A DNA stretch of 64,000 nucleotides, from the NCBI GenBank assembly GCA_949358305.1, contig OX442320.1, positions 10,060,259-10,124,258 on the forward strand, written 5' to 3'. The notes beneath the pieces were generated by a model. It saw only the letters and a list, made by a program, of their open reading frames with translations. It did no database searches and was not told the DNA's origin. Source of the DNA: Strigamia acuminata. Lineage: Eukaryota > Arthropoda > Chilopoda > Geophilomorpha > Linotaeniidae. Both the position numbers and the translations under genes were made by a program. Every line of letters begins with the position of its first letter. The stretch's first letter is position 1. This document shows positions 24,201-33,737 of the stretch, piece by piece.

Positions 24201-27200
24201 CTAAAAGAAATAATAAAAAAATTTCAGACATTATTTTTAACTTCAACGTAAAGTATAAATGTACCACTTTATAATGTCCTCTGTACTCCAAACCCAAGTT
24301 TTGCACAAGGGATTGTATCAAAATAAGAAAATAGCAAGTAATACAATTTAAAAATGGCAGAAAATTGATGACATAATCACTGATTGACTAATCAAACAAA
24401 GGCATGTTATGTGATATTAATTTTATCCATTTGTTTGCATCAAATATTCTATACTTATGTCACCCCCATTTTTGAGGAAAATCACTGCCAAATTTATTTT
24501 TCTACAAAAGTTATAAACCTGTTAATTTTAAATGAATTCTAATGCCAAAATACATTTATTAAAAAATTGGTTTGATTCCAGATGAAGCGCAAAAAGAGAT
24601 ATTTCAAAAAAACTGATTATTTTATACTTATGGCGCGCACCTTAACACTAATGGAAAATAACGTTAATTTTTGTATACCGTACAATAACTTGTAAAAATA
24701 AACGTTATTTTTCATCTTAATGCGAGTTTTGTTTCATTTCAAAAAATATAAAAGTTTAATCTACGGCATATTATTACCGTAAGGCGTTAAATAAGCGCCC
24801 GGGCACTTATTCGGAGCCGGCTCCAATTTGAAGCTTTACGGTATGTATGTTTTGAATTGGATAGTCTAAGACGACTCCGACGGGCAGTTATTTAATCAAA
24901 TCTAATGTAATATGGGGTCAGCAAAATGTTTTCCGTGCTTAGGGTCTTTTATCCGGGCCTGCCGGGGAATGAATGTATGCAGAAGTCGATTAAGTGCAAT
25001 CTGGTGCTTTCGATATAACGGATATAAGAGAAGTAGCTGAGATGTTTTAATCTTTTTAATGGCTTCATCTCGATGGACAATGCGGGCATATGTTGCATGC
25101 CTCGACTTGGAACATGTGGACGTAATAAAAGCGCAAATGAATGGCGGAAATAAACGGAAATTTGGCATTTTATTTTGTTTTTGGAGATGTAAGGGTTGAC
25201 CTTTACGTTCGGTTTGTTGTTACTCACTTTTATTCCGTTTGATTCGCTGTTTTTTGTGTTCGCTGCTGAGTTGACGCTCGAATGGATTTTCTGGCGGAAA
25301 TAGATTTGATCCGATGATATTTTTCGTTCCATTCGAATAATTTTTTTCTTTTTTTTTCTTTGTGGAATTCTGAGACTCGAATCGATAATTTGAGCTGCAT
25401 CGGGAATAAATTGTACACGTTTAAAGTAAAGTTTAGCATTTTTGAATGGGATTTGAAGGTTGTGTGTCACCCGAACTGTATCCGAACGTTTGATTTGATT
25501 GCAGCCAGGAAATGAAGGTGTTTGTGTTTAATTCACCGCTTTTGCGCGTCCCATTTCCTTTCCACCGAACGAAAGACTAATTAAATTAATAAATAAAGCC
25601 CGGATAAAGTTACTTTTATTTATTCTTCATTTTTTTTTTTGGTATTTAGTGGCTAGTCCACCTGAAAAGAAGTGTTCAAAGGATGATAGTCAGTTGGGAA
25701 CGACGCGCAGAAGCAAATCTGCATCTAGAAATGGGCAGTTATCAAGTACATTAGCGCCCATGGGCGTCAAAACGGGTTTTAATGCGTGATTTTATTGATT
25801 TTTGATATATTGATTTTTTTTTTTTTTTTTTTTTTCTAGAACAGAGTGGCCTTACTATCGTGAGAAGTTCGACGCTTCGGAAAACGGCTCTGGCGAGATC
25901 GAGCAAAGTGCAGAGCAGCGTCGACGACGCTCAACTCGACCAGCTGGACCTCGCGTCGGACAATTTGCCTTCAGTCGACAGCCCCGACGCGTGCGACAAA
26001 GCGTCAGTCAGGTGCCGAACGAAACGATGCGCGAACGAAAGAAATGCGTCGTTTTTTAATCGCATCTATTTAATTTTGAAGAAGAAAAAAATCAATTGTT
26101 TTCGTTTAGATTACGTTCCATTTTGCGCCAGCTCGAAGGCGGCAACGTTCCGATCGAAGTGCTGCAAAAAAATCTTCAATTTGCTATCCACGTTCTCGAC
26201 GCCGTCTACGTCGAAGAGACGAGGTGCGAGTGCCAACGACTTTTCTCACCCGAAATTTGAATTTTGCCAGTTGTGCACGCATTATTTGTAACATTTTTGG
26301 CACCTTTTGAATGTAGTTAGGCCCCAAATCCCTTCGTTTTTAAGTGTGGTCCCGAACGGAGGTCGGAATGACCAAGAGCGGAATAAAAAACATGGACACG
26401 TATTCGTGTGTTATTTGCTATTGATTCGTTGTTCTGTTCGCTGATTGGACGACAGAAATCACGTGTTGTGGCGTATTTGTCAACTAAGCATGTTTGTTAT
26501 TTGTTGTCATCCCAGAATACAGTGCGGCTGTATGTTGTGGCGCCACGAGTGGCAAAACGCACTGAACATGTGGATACGTGTCCATGTTTAAACCGATTCT
26601 CTCGATTTTCTCTGGCGGAAATTATGGAAAGCGCGTCATGTTTTTGAAAATCGGATTATCGAAAAACCGATTCTCATAATCCACGTTTGGGGTTGATTCT
26701 TTGGATTTTGATGTCGATTTTAACTCGTTTTTCTGTCGGCCGTATTCAAATCCAATAGATCGGGGCAAGTGAGGACTTATGCAAGAGGTAAGTTTATCTG
26801 AATAATTTCTTATCAGGAAATGAGTATAATAAAGTATCCATTATCAGATAAGAAATTATTTGTGGGTAATATACTTTACAGATTACATTAAATCCACAAT
26901 CTCTTTACCAGACACCATTTTGGGTAATCAAGTTTTTACAATCGGTTTTTCACAATTTGAATTCCGCGATTGGTAATTCCGCTCTCCAAATGGCGACTCT
27001 GTTAAATTTACATAAAACGCAAATTTGATGTTCGTTTCCCCGCCCCCCGTCCCGTTTTTACAGGGAAGCCACTTCCGACGAGGATTTAGGCCTGAGCTCT
27101 GCAACACCAGTTCCATTGCCGATTTTCAAGCCGAGAAAACTTGTGCCTCCCTGCTCGAAAAGATGGAACCCGAAGCAGGCCAGGTGCATGGAAACAATTT

Positions 27201-29620
27201 GATTTCAATCCTTGAATATATGCTATTGTTTACATCCAATTTCTACCGATGCCCCCCGTCCCGTTCCTCTTTATCTATTTATTTATTTATTTATTTATTT
27301 TTACACAATTTTGCACTCGCTTTTCTGCTTTTCCGATCATTTTATGCGTCGTTTTCTGTGTTGTTTAGGCGTTTGACGGAGGACGAGGACGATTTGTCGG
27401 AAGTGCAGCCCGACGCGGTGCCCCCGGAAGTGCGGGAATGGCTCGCGTCGACTTTTACGCGACAGTTGAGTGGACACAGGCGAAGGACGGACGAGAAACC
27501 GAGTTTTCGGTCGGTGGCGCACGTTATTCGAGCGGGGATCTTTGTGGAGCGGATATACAGAAGGATGTCGAGTTCGGCCAGTTTGCAGTTCCCGCCGCAA
27601 GTGATGGCGCTCTTGAAGGTAGCGCGAAAGCGGAATGTGAGCGGGGTTGGGTGGAGTTTGAAGTTGATTTTGTGATTTGGGTTTGTAGAATATTGACGAC
27701 TGGTCGTTCGATGTGTTTGCGGTGAGCGACGCGTCTAATAACCAGCCTGTGCGCTACATTGGCTATGATTTGTTGAATCGTTACGGGATTATTAATAAAT
27801 TTAAGGTAGGAATTGATGATTATGGGGATTTTTGATTTTTTAATTTTTTTTTTTTTTTTTTTTTTTTTTTGAGATTTCGCCGACAGTTTTGGAGAATTTC
27901 TTGGGAGCGCTCGAAACCGGGTACTGCAAACACAAAAATCCTTATCACAACAATATTCATGCAGCAGACGTTACTCAGACCGTCCATTTTATGCTCTGTC
28001 AAACAGGGTTAATGGTAATTTTGGTTTTAATAAGCGTATTTTTTCTCGTTGTGCGCCCGCACACTATCGGCAAGATTGAAATTGCTAAATTTTCCGTTAA
28101 AAAATTAAAATTTTATATAATTTTCCATTAAAAAATTGAAATTTTAATAAAATTGTTGATTAAAAAAATAAAATTTTACTAAATTTTCCATTAAGTAATG
28201 GAAATTTTATTAAATTTACCATAAAAAAGTAGTAAAATTTTATTCCATTACTTCTCCCGCGGTCTAATGGGGGCCCGCGCACAATGAGAAGAAACACAGT
28301 AATTAAATTTGATTTGATTTAGTTTAATCGTTTGTTGTTGTTTTTAGCACTGGCTCACTGATTTGGAGATTTTTGCTACTCTTATAGCGGCCGTTACTCA
28401 CGATTTCGAACACACAGGAACCACGAATAATTTTCACGTTAACTCGGGGTGATGATGCGAAATGATGGCGGAAATGAAGGCGTTTAATCGGAAATTATTT
28501 TGTTTTGACAGATCGGACATAGCACTTTTGTACAATGACAGGGCAGTTTTAGAAAACCACCACATTAGCGCAACGTTCAGGTTGCTCAAGGCGGACGAGA
28601 CGAACATCGTCGCCAACTTATCCCGCGAGGAGTTCAGGGAGTTTCGCACGTTGGTCATCGACATGGTGCTCGCGACGGACATGTCGTCGCACTTCCAGCA
28701 GTTGAAAATCATGAAGAACATGCTGACGCTTCCGGAATTCAGGTTGACGAGAAATAAAATTAAAATCAAATTTAATTGCTTGTTATTTCAGTGTAGATAA
28801 ATCCAAAGCGTTGTCGTTAGTTCTCCATTGCGCCGACATCAGTCATCCGGGCAAGCGGTGGGACTTGCACTACCGGTGGACGGAGATTCTACTCGAGGAG
28901 TTTTTCCAGCAGGGGGACAAGGAGAAGGAGCTCGGCTTGTCTTATTCCCCGTTGTGCGACAGGGGTAACACTCACGTAGCCGAATCGCAAATAGGTCGAA
29001 CGGAAATACGCTGATTGAAAATATTTGAGATTTTAAAATTGTGTTTTTCTTTTTTTAGGTTTTATTGATTTTATCGTTGATCCGAGTATGCAGGTGTGTG
29101 CCGACATGTTGGATCGCGTGATGGCAACTATGCAACCTCCGAGGAACGCCGACGAGGCAATTAGGGAAGAGACGTCCGACGTGACGCCGGTTTTAGGTGA
29201 CTTTAATGATGCGCCGAATCGATTTTGCGGCGGTAATACGTTTTAATTGATTGCTCGGAACAGCAAAAACGCAGTCGTTGGTCGGCAAACCGCGCTCGAG
29301 GAGCAGTGTGACCTCCCAGGACTCGGTCAGCAGCGTCACGTCGACGAAATCGGACGGGAGTTTGCCGGCGTCGCCGAAAGGGGCGCAGAAACCGTCGCCG
29401 CTCGTCAAGGCAGAGTTGAAGAAGCCCTGGGTGGATTGTCTGCTTGAGAATAAAAAGATGTGGGCCGAAAGAGCTGCAAAAGGAATTGGTAAATTCATTG
29501 TTTTGTTTGTTAAATTAAATTAAATTAAGTCGTTGAATTGCAGATGGTTTGTTTGGTCGGCCATTGAGTTCGGGTGTAAATAGTGAAATGGCCGCTTCTT
29601 CCAGAGACGGACAAAGTTAG
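15168..29620 (+). CDS. PDE1: PDE1 gene, whole
   Basis: Calcium/calmodulin-dependent 3',5'-cyclic nucleotide phosphodiesterase. It hydrolyses cAMP and cGMP and links calcium signals to cyclic nucleotide levels. Two first exons (1a at 15,168; 1b at 22,094) splice in phase 1 to common exons. With 1b and no optional exons the protein is about 643 residues, a usual length for the family. Domain order: variable N-terminus, Ser-rich linker, calmodulin-binding/autoinhibitory segment, catalytic domain with all metal-binding and proton-donor residues, Ser-rich tail. I see no stop or frameshift in the common exons, so it should be functional. The catalytic exons are CpG-richer than the surroundings. Spread over 14 kb mainly by intron 1, with dual promoters implied by exons 1a and 1b. 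Confidence 0.93.
15361..15575. mobile_element. MITE nested in a hAT-like fragment
   Basis: Inverted ends of the form GTCCGTAAGTTACGTAATGC (left) and TTGCGTTACGTAATTTATGG (right), with C-rich purine/pyrimidine runs inside. This layout, ends reading GTCCATAAATTACGTAACGC, is one I associate with repeats in arthropod genomes. It interrupts a CAGGGATGGGGAACC...GCGGGCCG sequence (15,333 to about 15,625) that looks like a hAT terminus, giving a nested insertion. Confidence 0.5.
16745..17000. repeat. 20-21-bp minisatellite
   Basis: About 13 tandem copies of a unit like ATCACCGATTTTGTTGCAAA with small variations (TTGTAAAATC, TTACAAAAATC). The unit length is close to a multiple of three in places, so an open frame with repeated ILLQKSP peptides appears; this is not a gene. 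Confidence 0.9.
17801..18425. mobile_element. TA-flanked MITE (GGCGCGTTCAAAG family)
   Basis: 625 bp between TA duplications (17799-17800 and 18426-18427). The terminal inverted repeats are GGCGCGTTCAAAGT and its partner ACTTTGAACGCACC (one mismatch), with further inverted similarity inside (TTTTGGTTTTT against AAAACCAAAAC). Its terminus resembles the element at 52,083-52,765, so both probably belong to one superfamily. No transposase. Confidence 0.65.
18855..18867. promoter_or_regulatory. X-box-like palindrome
   Basis: GTTGCTAAGCAAC is a perfect palindrome around TAA and fits the RFX X-box half-site rule (GTTGCC/T ... GGCAAC). It lies in the intron between PDE1 first exons. Function is inferred from the motif only. 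Confidence 0.3.
19701..19915. repeat. 43-bp tandem repeat, five copies
   Basis: Five head-to-tail copies of a 43-bp unit beginning GGAACAAATTTAGTACCGGG and ending GTCGGGCCACG, differing at a few positions each. No coding potential. Confidence 0.9.
19918..19997. mobile_element. 80-bp hAT-like miniature element
   Basis: Ends CAGAGATCTGCATTGG and CCAATGCACATCTCTG are near-perfect inverted repeats. The interior is an imperfect inverted copy of GGGTACCCGTACCC / GGTAACGGGTACG. A second diverged end (CCAATGCAGATCCTGG, about 20,095-20,111) follows, so two copies or a duplicated half are present. Confidence 0.5.
21053..21066. promoter_or_regulatory. X-box-like motif in a larger palindrome
   Basis: GTTGCCACGGCAAC fits the RFX X-box pattern. 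It overlaps a second inverted pair, CCGTGGCAAC (21,039-21,048) with GTTGCCACGG (21,053-21,062), so the site is compound. It lies about 1 kb upstream of PDE1 exon 1b. Regulatory use is inferred. Confidence 0.35.
22094..22256 (+). CDS. PDE1: PDE1 alternative first exon 1b
   Basis: An ATG at 22094 opens MATSPRRTPSMTRDLHKSSS and the exon ends LDGYSYVI plus one base at a GTGAG donor. It encodes 54 residues, rich in Ser/Thr/Ala/Arg. The phase-1 end and the C-terminal similarity to exon 1a show it feeds the same downstream exons. The exon and about 300 bp upstream are GC- and CpG-rich against an AT-rich background, as expected for a second promoter. The same frame is open further upstream (from 21,950), but an in-frame ATG beginning MATSPRR after the CpG-rich leader is the more natural start. 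This isoform would be about 643 residues without optional exons. Confidence 0.8.
22257..25649. other. PDE1 intron with MITEs
   Basis: About 3.4 kb with no supported exon. It contains a C16 run near 22,561, a complete TACCGTATTTTA-type MITE (23,648-23,887), a 70-bp palindromic relative (24,776-24,843) and otherwise AT-rich sequence. Confidence 0.6.
23648..23887. mobile_element. TACCGTATTTTA-type MITE, complete copy
   Basis: About 240 bp with inverted ends CTGTATTTTACCGATTAAGA and ACTCTTAATCGATAAAATAC. Relatives lie at 32,548-32,810 (complete), 24,776-24,843 (short), 33,540-33,595, 49,310-49,385 and 7545-7825. Interior sequence carries AGAGCCGCGGCTCTTATT-like palindromes. No coding capacity. 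Confidence 0.6.
25650..25775 (+). CDS. PDE1: PDE1 candidate optional exon
   Basis: 126 bases between an ATTTAG acceptor and a weak donor (GTTTTA at 25776). Entered and left in phase 1, it is open throughout and would insert 42 residues (VASPPEKKCSKDDSQ...), rich in Ser, Lys and Arg. Because both neighbours also meet in phase 1, inclusion or skipping keeps the frame. The acceptor is good and the donor poor, so the exon may be rarely used or not real. Confidence 0.5.
25840..27618 (+). CDS. PDE1: PDE1 regulatory N-terminal exons
   Basis: Exons 25840-26011, 26110-26223 and 27369-27618, with the optional exon 27064-27183 between the last two. The first encodes a Ser/Asp-rich linker. The second encodes LRSILRQLEGGNVPIEVLQ and QKNLQFAIHVLDAVYVEET, the conserved PDE1 N-terminal calmodulin-binding and autoinhibitory segment. 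The third encodes RLTEDEDDLSEVQPDAVPP and EVREWLASTFTRQ, matching the conserved PDE1 motif ahead of the catalytic domain, then AHVIRAGIFVERIYRRM. All joins keep frame (phases 1, 2, 2, 0). This part makes the enzyme respond to calcium through calmodulin. Confidence 0.93.
27064..27183 (+). CDS. PDE1: PDE1 optional 40-residue exon
   Basis: 120 bases between CAG and GTGCAT, phase 2 at both ends, adding 40 residues (EATSDEDLGLSSATPVPLPI and a basic, Pro-rich tail). Skipping it joins ...VEETR directly to RLTEDEDD, which is the arrangement in vertebrate PDE1, so the exon is most likely alternative. It lies between the calmodulin-binding segment and the conserved pre-catalytic motif, where an insert could alter calcium control. 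Confidence 0.6.
27466..27618 (+). repeat. Source of the chimeric PDE1 duplicate
   Basis: This part of the PDE1 exon, from TTGAGTGGACACAGG onward and into the following intron, recurs with substitutions at about 41,419-41,600. The duplicate is fused there to sequence matching 30,080-30,306. Confidence 0.8.
27689..28994 (+). CDS. PDE1: PDE1 catalytic-domain exons
   Basis: Exons 27689-27805, 27874-28014, 28348-28448, 28512-28742 and 28792-28994, split by introns of 49 to 333 bp. They encode the class I phosphodiesterase fold: WSFDVFAV; GYCKHKNPYHNNIHAADVTQ with the catalytic proton-donor histidine (YHNN, about residue 297); the metal-binding signature THDFEHTGTTNNFH (about 336-349); ALLYNDRAVLENHHISATF; and HCADISHPGK with the second metal-ligand aspartate (about 446). 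The wording of these motifs is PDE1-specific rather than PDE4 or PDE7. The enzyme hydrolyses cAMP and cGMP to 5' monophosphates in the cytoplasm. All phases agree (0, 0, 2, 2, 1). Confidence 0.96.
29059..29620 (+). CDS. PDE1: PDE1 C-terminal exons and stop
   Basis: Exons 29059-29196, 29264-29488 and 29544-29620 end the protein. The first finishes the catalytic domain (GFIDFIVDPSMQVCADMLDR) and starts the tail. The second is a Ser-rich tail (SRSSVTSQDSVSSVTSTKSD) followed by KKPWVDCLLENKKMWAERAA, a conserved-looking helical end. The third ends SSRDGQS and stops at TAG 29618-29620. Joins are in frame (phase 1 each). The Ser-rich part is a plausible phosphorylation region (inference). Confidence 0.93.
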
Positions 29621-30060
29621 GAGGAATGGAGGAAGAAAAAGTGTATTTATATTATTTATTATTTCTGCCAAAAACTCAACCGAAGGTGAATCGTGTGCTG
29701 TGTAATTTTAGTGGACTGCTGCTATTCACTGCAGGTTTAATTGAAGAGATTTGTTTCCGAAGCAACAATGTTATGTTGTTTAGTTTTGTGTACATTTGAA
29801 AGTTCGGTTGGAACTTGCTTGCACATATCATGTAAAAGAAATGTAGCTTTTTAGGGATATAAATTGTTTATTGTAAATTGACGAGGGTGCGAGGAGAGAA
29901 AGGTATTTTGATGATGTGTAAACGCGAAAATTTGTAAGAAATTATTTGATATATGAAGTATATATATATATATATATATATAATAATCGTGTAAAGATAT
30001 TGTGTTTGTTTAATTTTTACAGCTTGTAAGTTGCATGCAATAAGAAATTAAAAAGTTATT
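29621..30060 (+). other. PDE1 3' untranslated region (probable)
   Basis: AT-rich sequence after the PDE1 stop, with a (TA)n run at about 29,959-29,983 and an ATTAAA poly(A)-type hexamer at 30,047-30,052 as the likely end. The extent is inferred. Confidence 0.5.
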
Positions 30061-31004
30061 CCATGGATTTTGGTTGGATGGGCGTCGTGGAGTGTTTTAG
30101 GGGGAGTTGGCGAAGCGGCCGTCGGATGGAGCCACCTCAACGACAACGGGCAACGGCGCATCTGTAGTCTGTAACTATACTAAAGATTGGTTTGTTTTAT
30201 TTGGTTTCTTGTTTTTCTGTTTTTCAACTAGAATTGGCGTTTTTACATTTTAATATAAAAATTTGTATACATTTTTTTTAGAAATTTGAAAAGATTAATG
30301 CAATAAGTTGCTTGCTTCTCTTCTCTTCTAGAGGTCGCTGTTATCATTCAGGCGCGGGATTTAGTTGCGCACAATTGGGAAGAAGAACTAGGAAGGACTA
30401 CACGCAGCGCAAGAATATTGATAGTAAACTTAAATTCACCGGTTTGTGTAATATCTTGTTCGCATCAGAAAGTTTGGGCTAGCCCAAAGTTTAAATCTAG
30501 TTCTGGCCTGATATTAGCTTAAAACGTTCAGACTAGAGCATTCGCACCAAAAAACAAAAAGCCACATATCTAGGCCAGCATGCAGCCAATAGACCAGGTT
30601 ACGCATGGAATTGTGGGAAGTGATCTTGGCAGTTATCTAGTTCTTTGGCAATTATTTAGTTCAGACAACTGGATTAGAATTATCTAGTTTAACAATTTTT
30701 AAACTAGGTAATTTCGGGCTAGATGCGTTCGTAGTTGCACCAACAACCAGAATTAGATTTAAACTTTGTCGCACCTCGAAGCAGGGCGTCTTAACACTTT
30801 GCAGTGCCCCTTGCCTGGCATCCTTCTGTGCCCGGCGCCATTCCGTGCACGACGCCCTTTGGCTGCAGCCCAGTTAACTCAATGATAAAGGTGAGCTTGC
30901 CTCCAAGTAGGTCTTTTTTAAATGCACTGCAGTCCACGAGCTATAAAACGAATCTCAGTTCATCAAAATGTACTTTGAGCGGTGGCGCCACTCAGCGAGT
31001 AAAA
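30061..31004. other. Intergenic; source of a duplicated segment
   Basis: No gene seen. The segment about 30,080-30,306 (AGCGAAGCGG/GATGGAGCCACCTCAACG...) recurs at 41,217-41,418. An inverted-repeat element lies at 30,485-30,768. Confidence 0.5.
30485..30768. repeat. Inverted-repeat element
   Basis: Arms CAAAGTTTAAATCTAGTTCT (30,485 on) and AGAATTAGATTTAAACTTTG (ending 30,768) are reverse complements with one mismatch over about 22 bp. Interior also holds TTATCTAGTT repeats. MITE-like; no target duplication established. Confidence 0.45.
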
Positions 31005-31470
31005 AAGCCGGGATTCCATCGTGCATTTGTCTGCTGAGGAAGAGGGAAGTGCGACGACTACAAATGCACCAAGAAAGGAACAAAAATGCTTTTTGTTTTA
31101 TTCGCTTTCATTTGGCGTTGGTGCAGGAACTCGTCAATACGTGCTAACAAACTAGCGTGTGTCTGTCGACTAGGGGTCGCCAGATCGACGAAAACTGCTC
31201 TGGTTCGATCAAAGACGAGATGTTTGTGCATGCCCTGGTTCAACAAACACCTCATTGCTCGTGATTGTAGTTGTCACTTTTGCGCAATGACTGTCGAGGG
31301 CAAACGTGCGTGCCAGTACGTCGTTTTATTTTGTTTTGTTTTATTTTAGTTGGCTGCCCGACTGCATGGGGACGAGTTGCGACAAAAAGCAGACGGAATT
31401 GCATCCGTGTCTGCTTTGATGGGGCAGTGTGCGCCGAGGATTTGGATTCGTCGATCCTGCCTTTTTAATT
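31005..31470 (+). pseudogene. Remnant of an EGF-repeat gene, copy 1
   Basis: Sequence around 31,005-31,150 matches the later part of the EGF-repeat pseudogene at 47,715-47,880 (GCCGGGATTCC..TCGTGCATTTGTC.., GGTGCAGGAACT). Downstream, a Cys-rich stretch (31,150-31,325, with CVCRLGV) and a possible exon after TTTATTTTAG (31,350-31,465) follow. No frame runs through the match: stops and frameshifts separate the pieces. It begins a block whose later parts match 48,110 onward. Confidence 0.5.
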
Positions 31471-31723
31471 TACTTTTTAAATCTGGTTTCGAATTTTTTG
31501 ATGTCTCCAAGGAGTGTTAGGATTGCGCTGCGAGATCGTTATGGTAACGAATTCCCACTGCTCGTGAGTGTACAATTTGTTGTATTTAATTTCTTTCATT
31601 TCGATCCAATCGGATTGATTTTAAATTTCAATTTTAGGAACCACAGTAAAGAAATCAGCAGGAAATACTCATAAAAAGCCCGCTGATGTCTGAGAATCAC
31701 ACTTATTTATATCTCATCAGAAA

Positions 31724-31749
31724 ATGGCCGCCGTTGATGAAATGAAATC
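31724..31749 (+). CDS. Short start exon MAAVDEMKS, copy 1
   Basis: ATG followed by eight codons (MAAVDEMKS, last codon split) and a good donor GTAAGTGACG. The same exon with one change (MAGVDEMKS) and the same donor occurs at 48,292-48,317, and a diverged relative lies near 53,957. I do not recognise the gene and found no downstream exon, so it may be a duplicated promoter/first-exon fragment. Confidence 0.3.
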
Positions 31750-32547
31750 GTAAGTGACGTTATTTTAGTTTATATTTTAATCGTGTGAATCTAAAAAATG
31801 AATAGAAATACAAATACCGAGTTGAGAAAACAAATGTTATAATTCCTGTTTGATGATTTGAGGTTCATTGTTAGCTTGAAACGAAGTTGGTCAGTTGGCA
31901 GTTGAGCGTAGGGAATGGCGCGAAAAGCGAAGAATTTCCTGTGGTTTAAAGTGGTCGTCTGGGAGCCAAGAATTCACAGTCCGGATTCGAGTTGGGCTAT
32001 TGGTTCTTTTTCAAAGTTTGATTCAAAGCAACAAACCGACAGTACAGAGTTTTAGACAAGTAAATAAGAGAAGCAATGGTACCGCGTTGGCCATTTTGAT
32101 TTGAATAAGCTGCAGCTGGTTTCTATCCATTTGATCGAGCTCGCTTGTGCTGTCACGATACCAATTTAATTACACTTTGTACTGTTGAAATAAATAAATG
32201 GAAAAAAGGCATTTTTTCGTTTGTTTGTTCGGTGATTTATGGGGAATTTGGATTATCAGATTAGTTTATTTTTCTGTTAGTTTGTCATTTTGTCTATGAG
32301 TGCAGTCATGGACAAAAAAAACTTTCCTTCAGTTTATCCGTTTTAAGTTTATCTACCAGGTGGCATAAAAATCCATTGAGATTTAATGACATCAATGGTA
32401 ACTCGGTCTCTTGTCTTGCCCTAACAACGGTAAAAGATAGGCTGTGAATCTGGGCGGGCTGTGCTGTTCTCCAGTTAACAATGCCACCGTCTGTTTCTTC
32501 ACTATGTGATTTCTAGCATAAACTAAAGACGACGTGGACAATCCGTG

Positions 32548-32810
32548 TACCGTATTTTACCAAATAAGAGCCGCGGCTCTTATTCAAAATGGGCACTTTG
32601 AGCCGCGGCTCCAAATCGGGGGCGGCTCTAATTCGGGGGCGGCTTTTATTTCAAATAGTGGCCAATGTCAATGTTACGTTCATTGAACGTAACATAAGCC
32701 GCGGCTACTATTCGAGGGCGGCTCTTATTTCAAGTAGCCTCTCTTTGTCGCGGCTCTTATTCGAGGGCGGCTACAATTCGAGGGCGACTCTTATTCGGTA
32801 AAATACGGTA
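32548..32810. mobile_element. TACCGTATTTTA-type MITE, complete copy
   Basis: 263 bp with near-perfect inverted ends TACCGTATTTTACCAAATAA and TTATTCGGTAAAATACGGTA. The interior repeats GAGCCGCGGCTCTTATT and TTCGAGGGCGGCTCTTATT motifs in both orientations. Non-autonomous. Confidence 0.7.
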
Positions 32811-33000
32811 TTATTTATTTCCTATTGATTTGTTGTTCTGCGTGCCGTTTGGATGATGGCAATCACTTGTCATGCATTGCTTGCCAGCTAAGCATGTTTG
32901 TTACCTGTTGTCATTCCAGAATACAGTGCGGCTATGTATTATGTAGTGCCATCGGTGGCAAAACACACTGAACATGTTGATTCGCATCCATGTTATTCTT
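32811..33000 (+). repeat. Dispersed 190-bp repeat
   Basis: One of at least four copies: about 26,400-26,590 (plus), 32,811-33,000 (plus), 38,075-38,830 (plus, interrupted by a fold-back element) and 43,550-43,710 (minus). Shared pieces include TCCATGTT near the end, AGTGCGGCTATGT and GGCAAAACACACTGAACATG. The outer edges CATGGACACGTATCC look like inverted termini, so a MITE is likely. Confidence 0.55.
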
Positions 33001-33737
33001 GCTTTATGTTTCTAGTATGAATCAAGGTTGACCATTTTTATTGTTCAAGTGCACCCAGTTTTTTATTTTGCCAATCAAACGTACAGCATAAAAATAACAT
33101 TTAAGTTGTAAATAGAAGAAAATGGTGAAAATCAACTTGATTGTGCCAATAAATTGTCATTGTGCATGAGTAAATTGGAGATACAATTGTAGGAAATTTG
33201 TTGGATACTTGGATCACTCAAATTCGAGTGTAATTACTTTTTAAAAAAATGGTATACACGTTTTTGGTGCTTGAGAATTGAAGTAACATACATTTTTTGG
33301 ATACAATTGTGTGAATTAAGTTGCATCACTCAATTACAGTGCAATTACAGCGATTGCTATAAAATATTGGTGTGTACAAATAGATAATATTTAAAACCTT
33401 AACTAAATTTGTGCAGATTATGCTCATATAATTTTCTGAATATTTAAACACCATTCATTTACATAACGTTACATAAGGAATATGGTACACTCGTATCGTA
33501 ACATATCGAATACGGTGCCAACATTGCGCCAATTGCAATAAGAACCGCCCTCGATTAAGAGCCATGGCTCAGAGGGCCAGTCTTGAGGATATACGGTAGT
33601 AATAGTAATAGCTAATGGTGGTAGATATCTGAATATTAAAACAATTCATTTGGTGTTTTTTTGCCACGGTCAATATTGACAGATCTAGTGATAAACTTAA
33701 AGTATTGACATTTATGTGAAAAGTCAATTGAATCATA

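Larger units (their letters stand above)
31750..33737. other. Intergenic with MITE insertions
   Basis: No gene seen. Holds a CAGTCATGGACAAAAAAAAC end at about 32,303 (also at about 7620), the complete MITE 32,548-32,810, a dispersed repeat copy at 32,811-33,000, then the duplicated 3' flank of DEG/ENaC gene A with half a MITE at 33,540-33,595. Confidence 0.5.

Noticed and set aside
27025-27675. 216-codon open frame as one continuous coding region
   Set aside because: It runs through introns; only 27,064-27,183 and 27,369-27,618 are exons by splice sites and PDE1 similarity.
29059-29196. Suspected frameshift in a PDE1 C-terminal exon
   Set aside because: Recounting the bases shows 138 nt and an open frame (DEAIREETSDVTPVL); no lesion is present.
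30090-30190. Possible tRNA-derived SINE or ncRNA (GGCGAAGCGG resembles an A box)
   Set aside because: No matching B box or cloverleaf could be drawn, and the only other copy is the chimeric duplicate at 41.2 kb.
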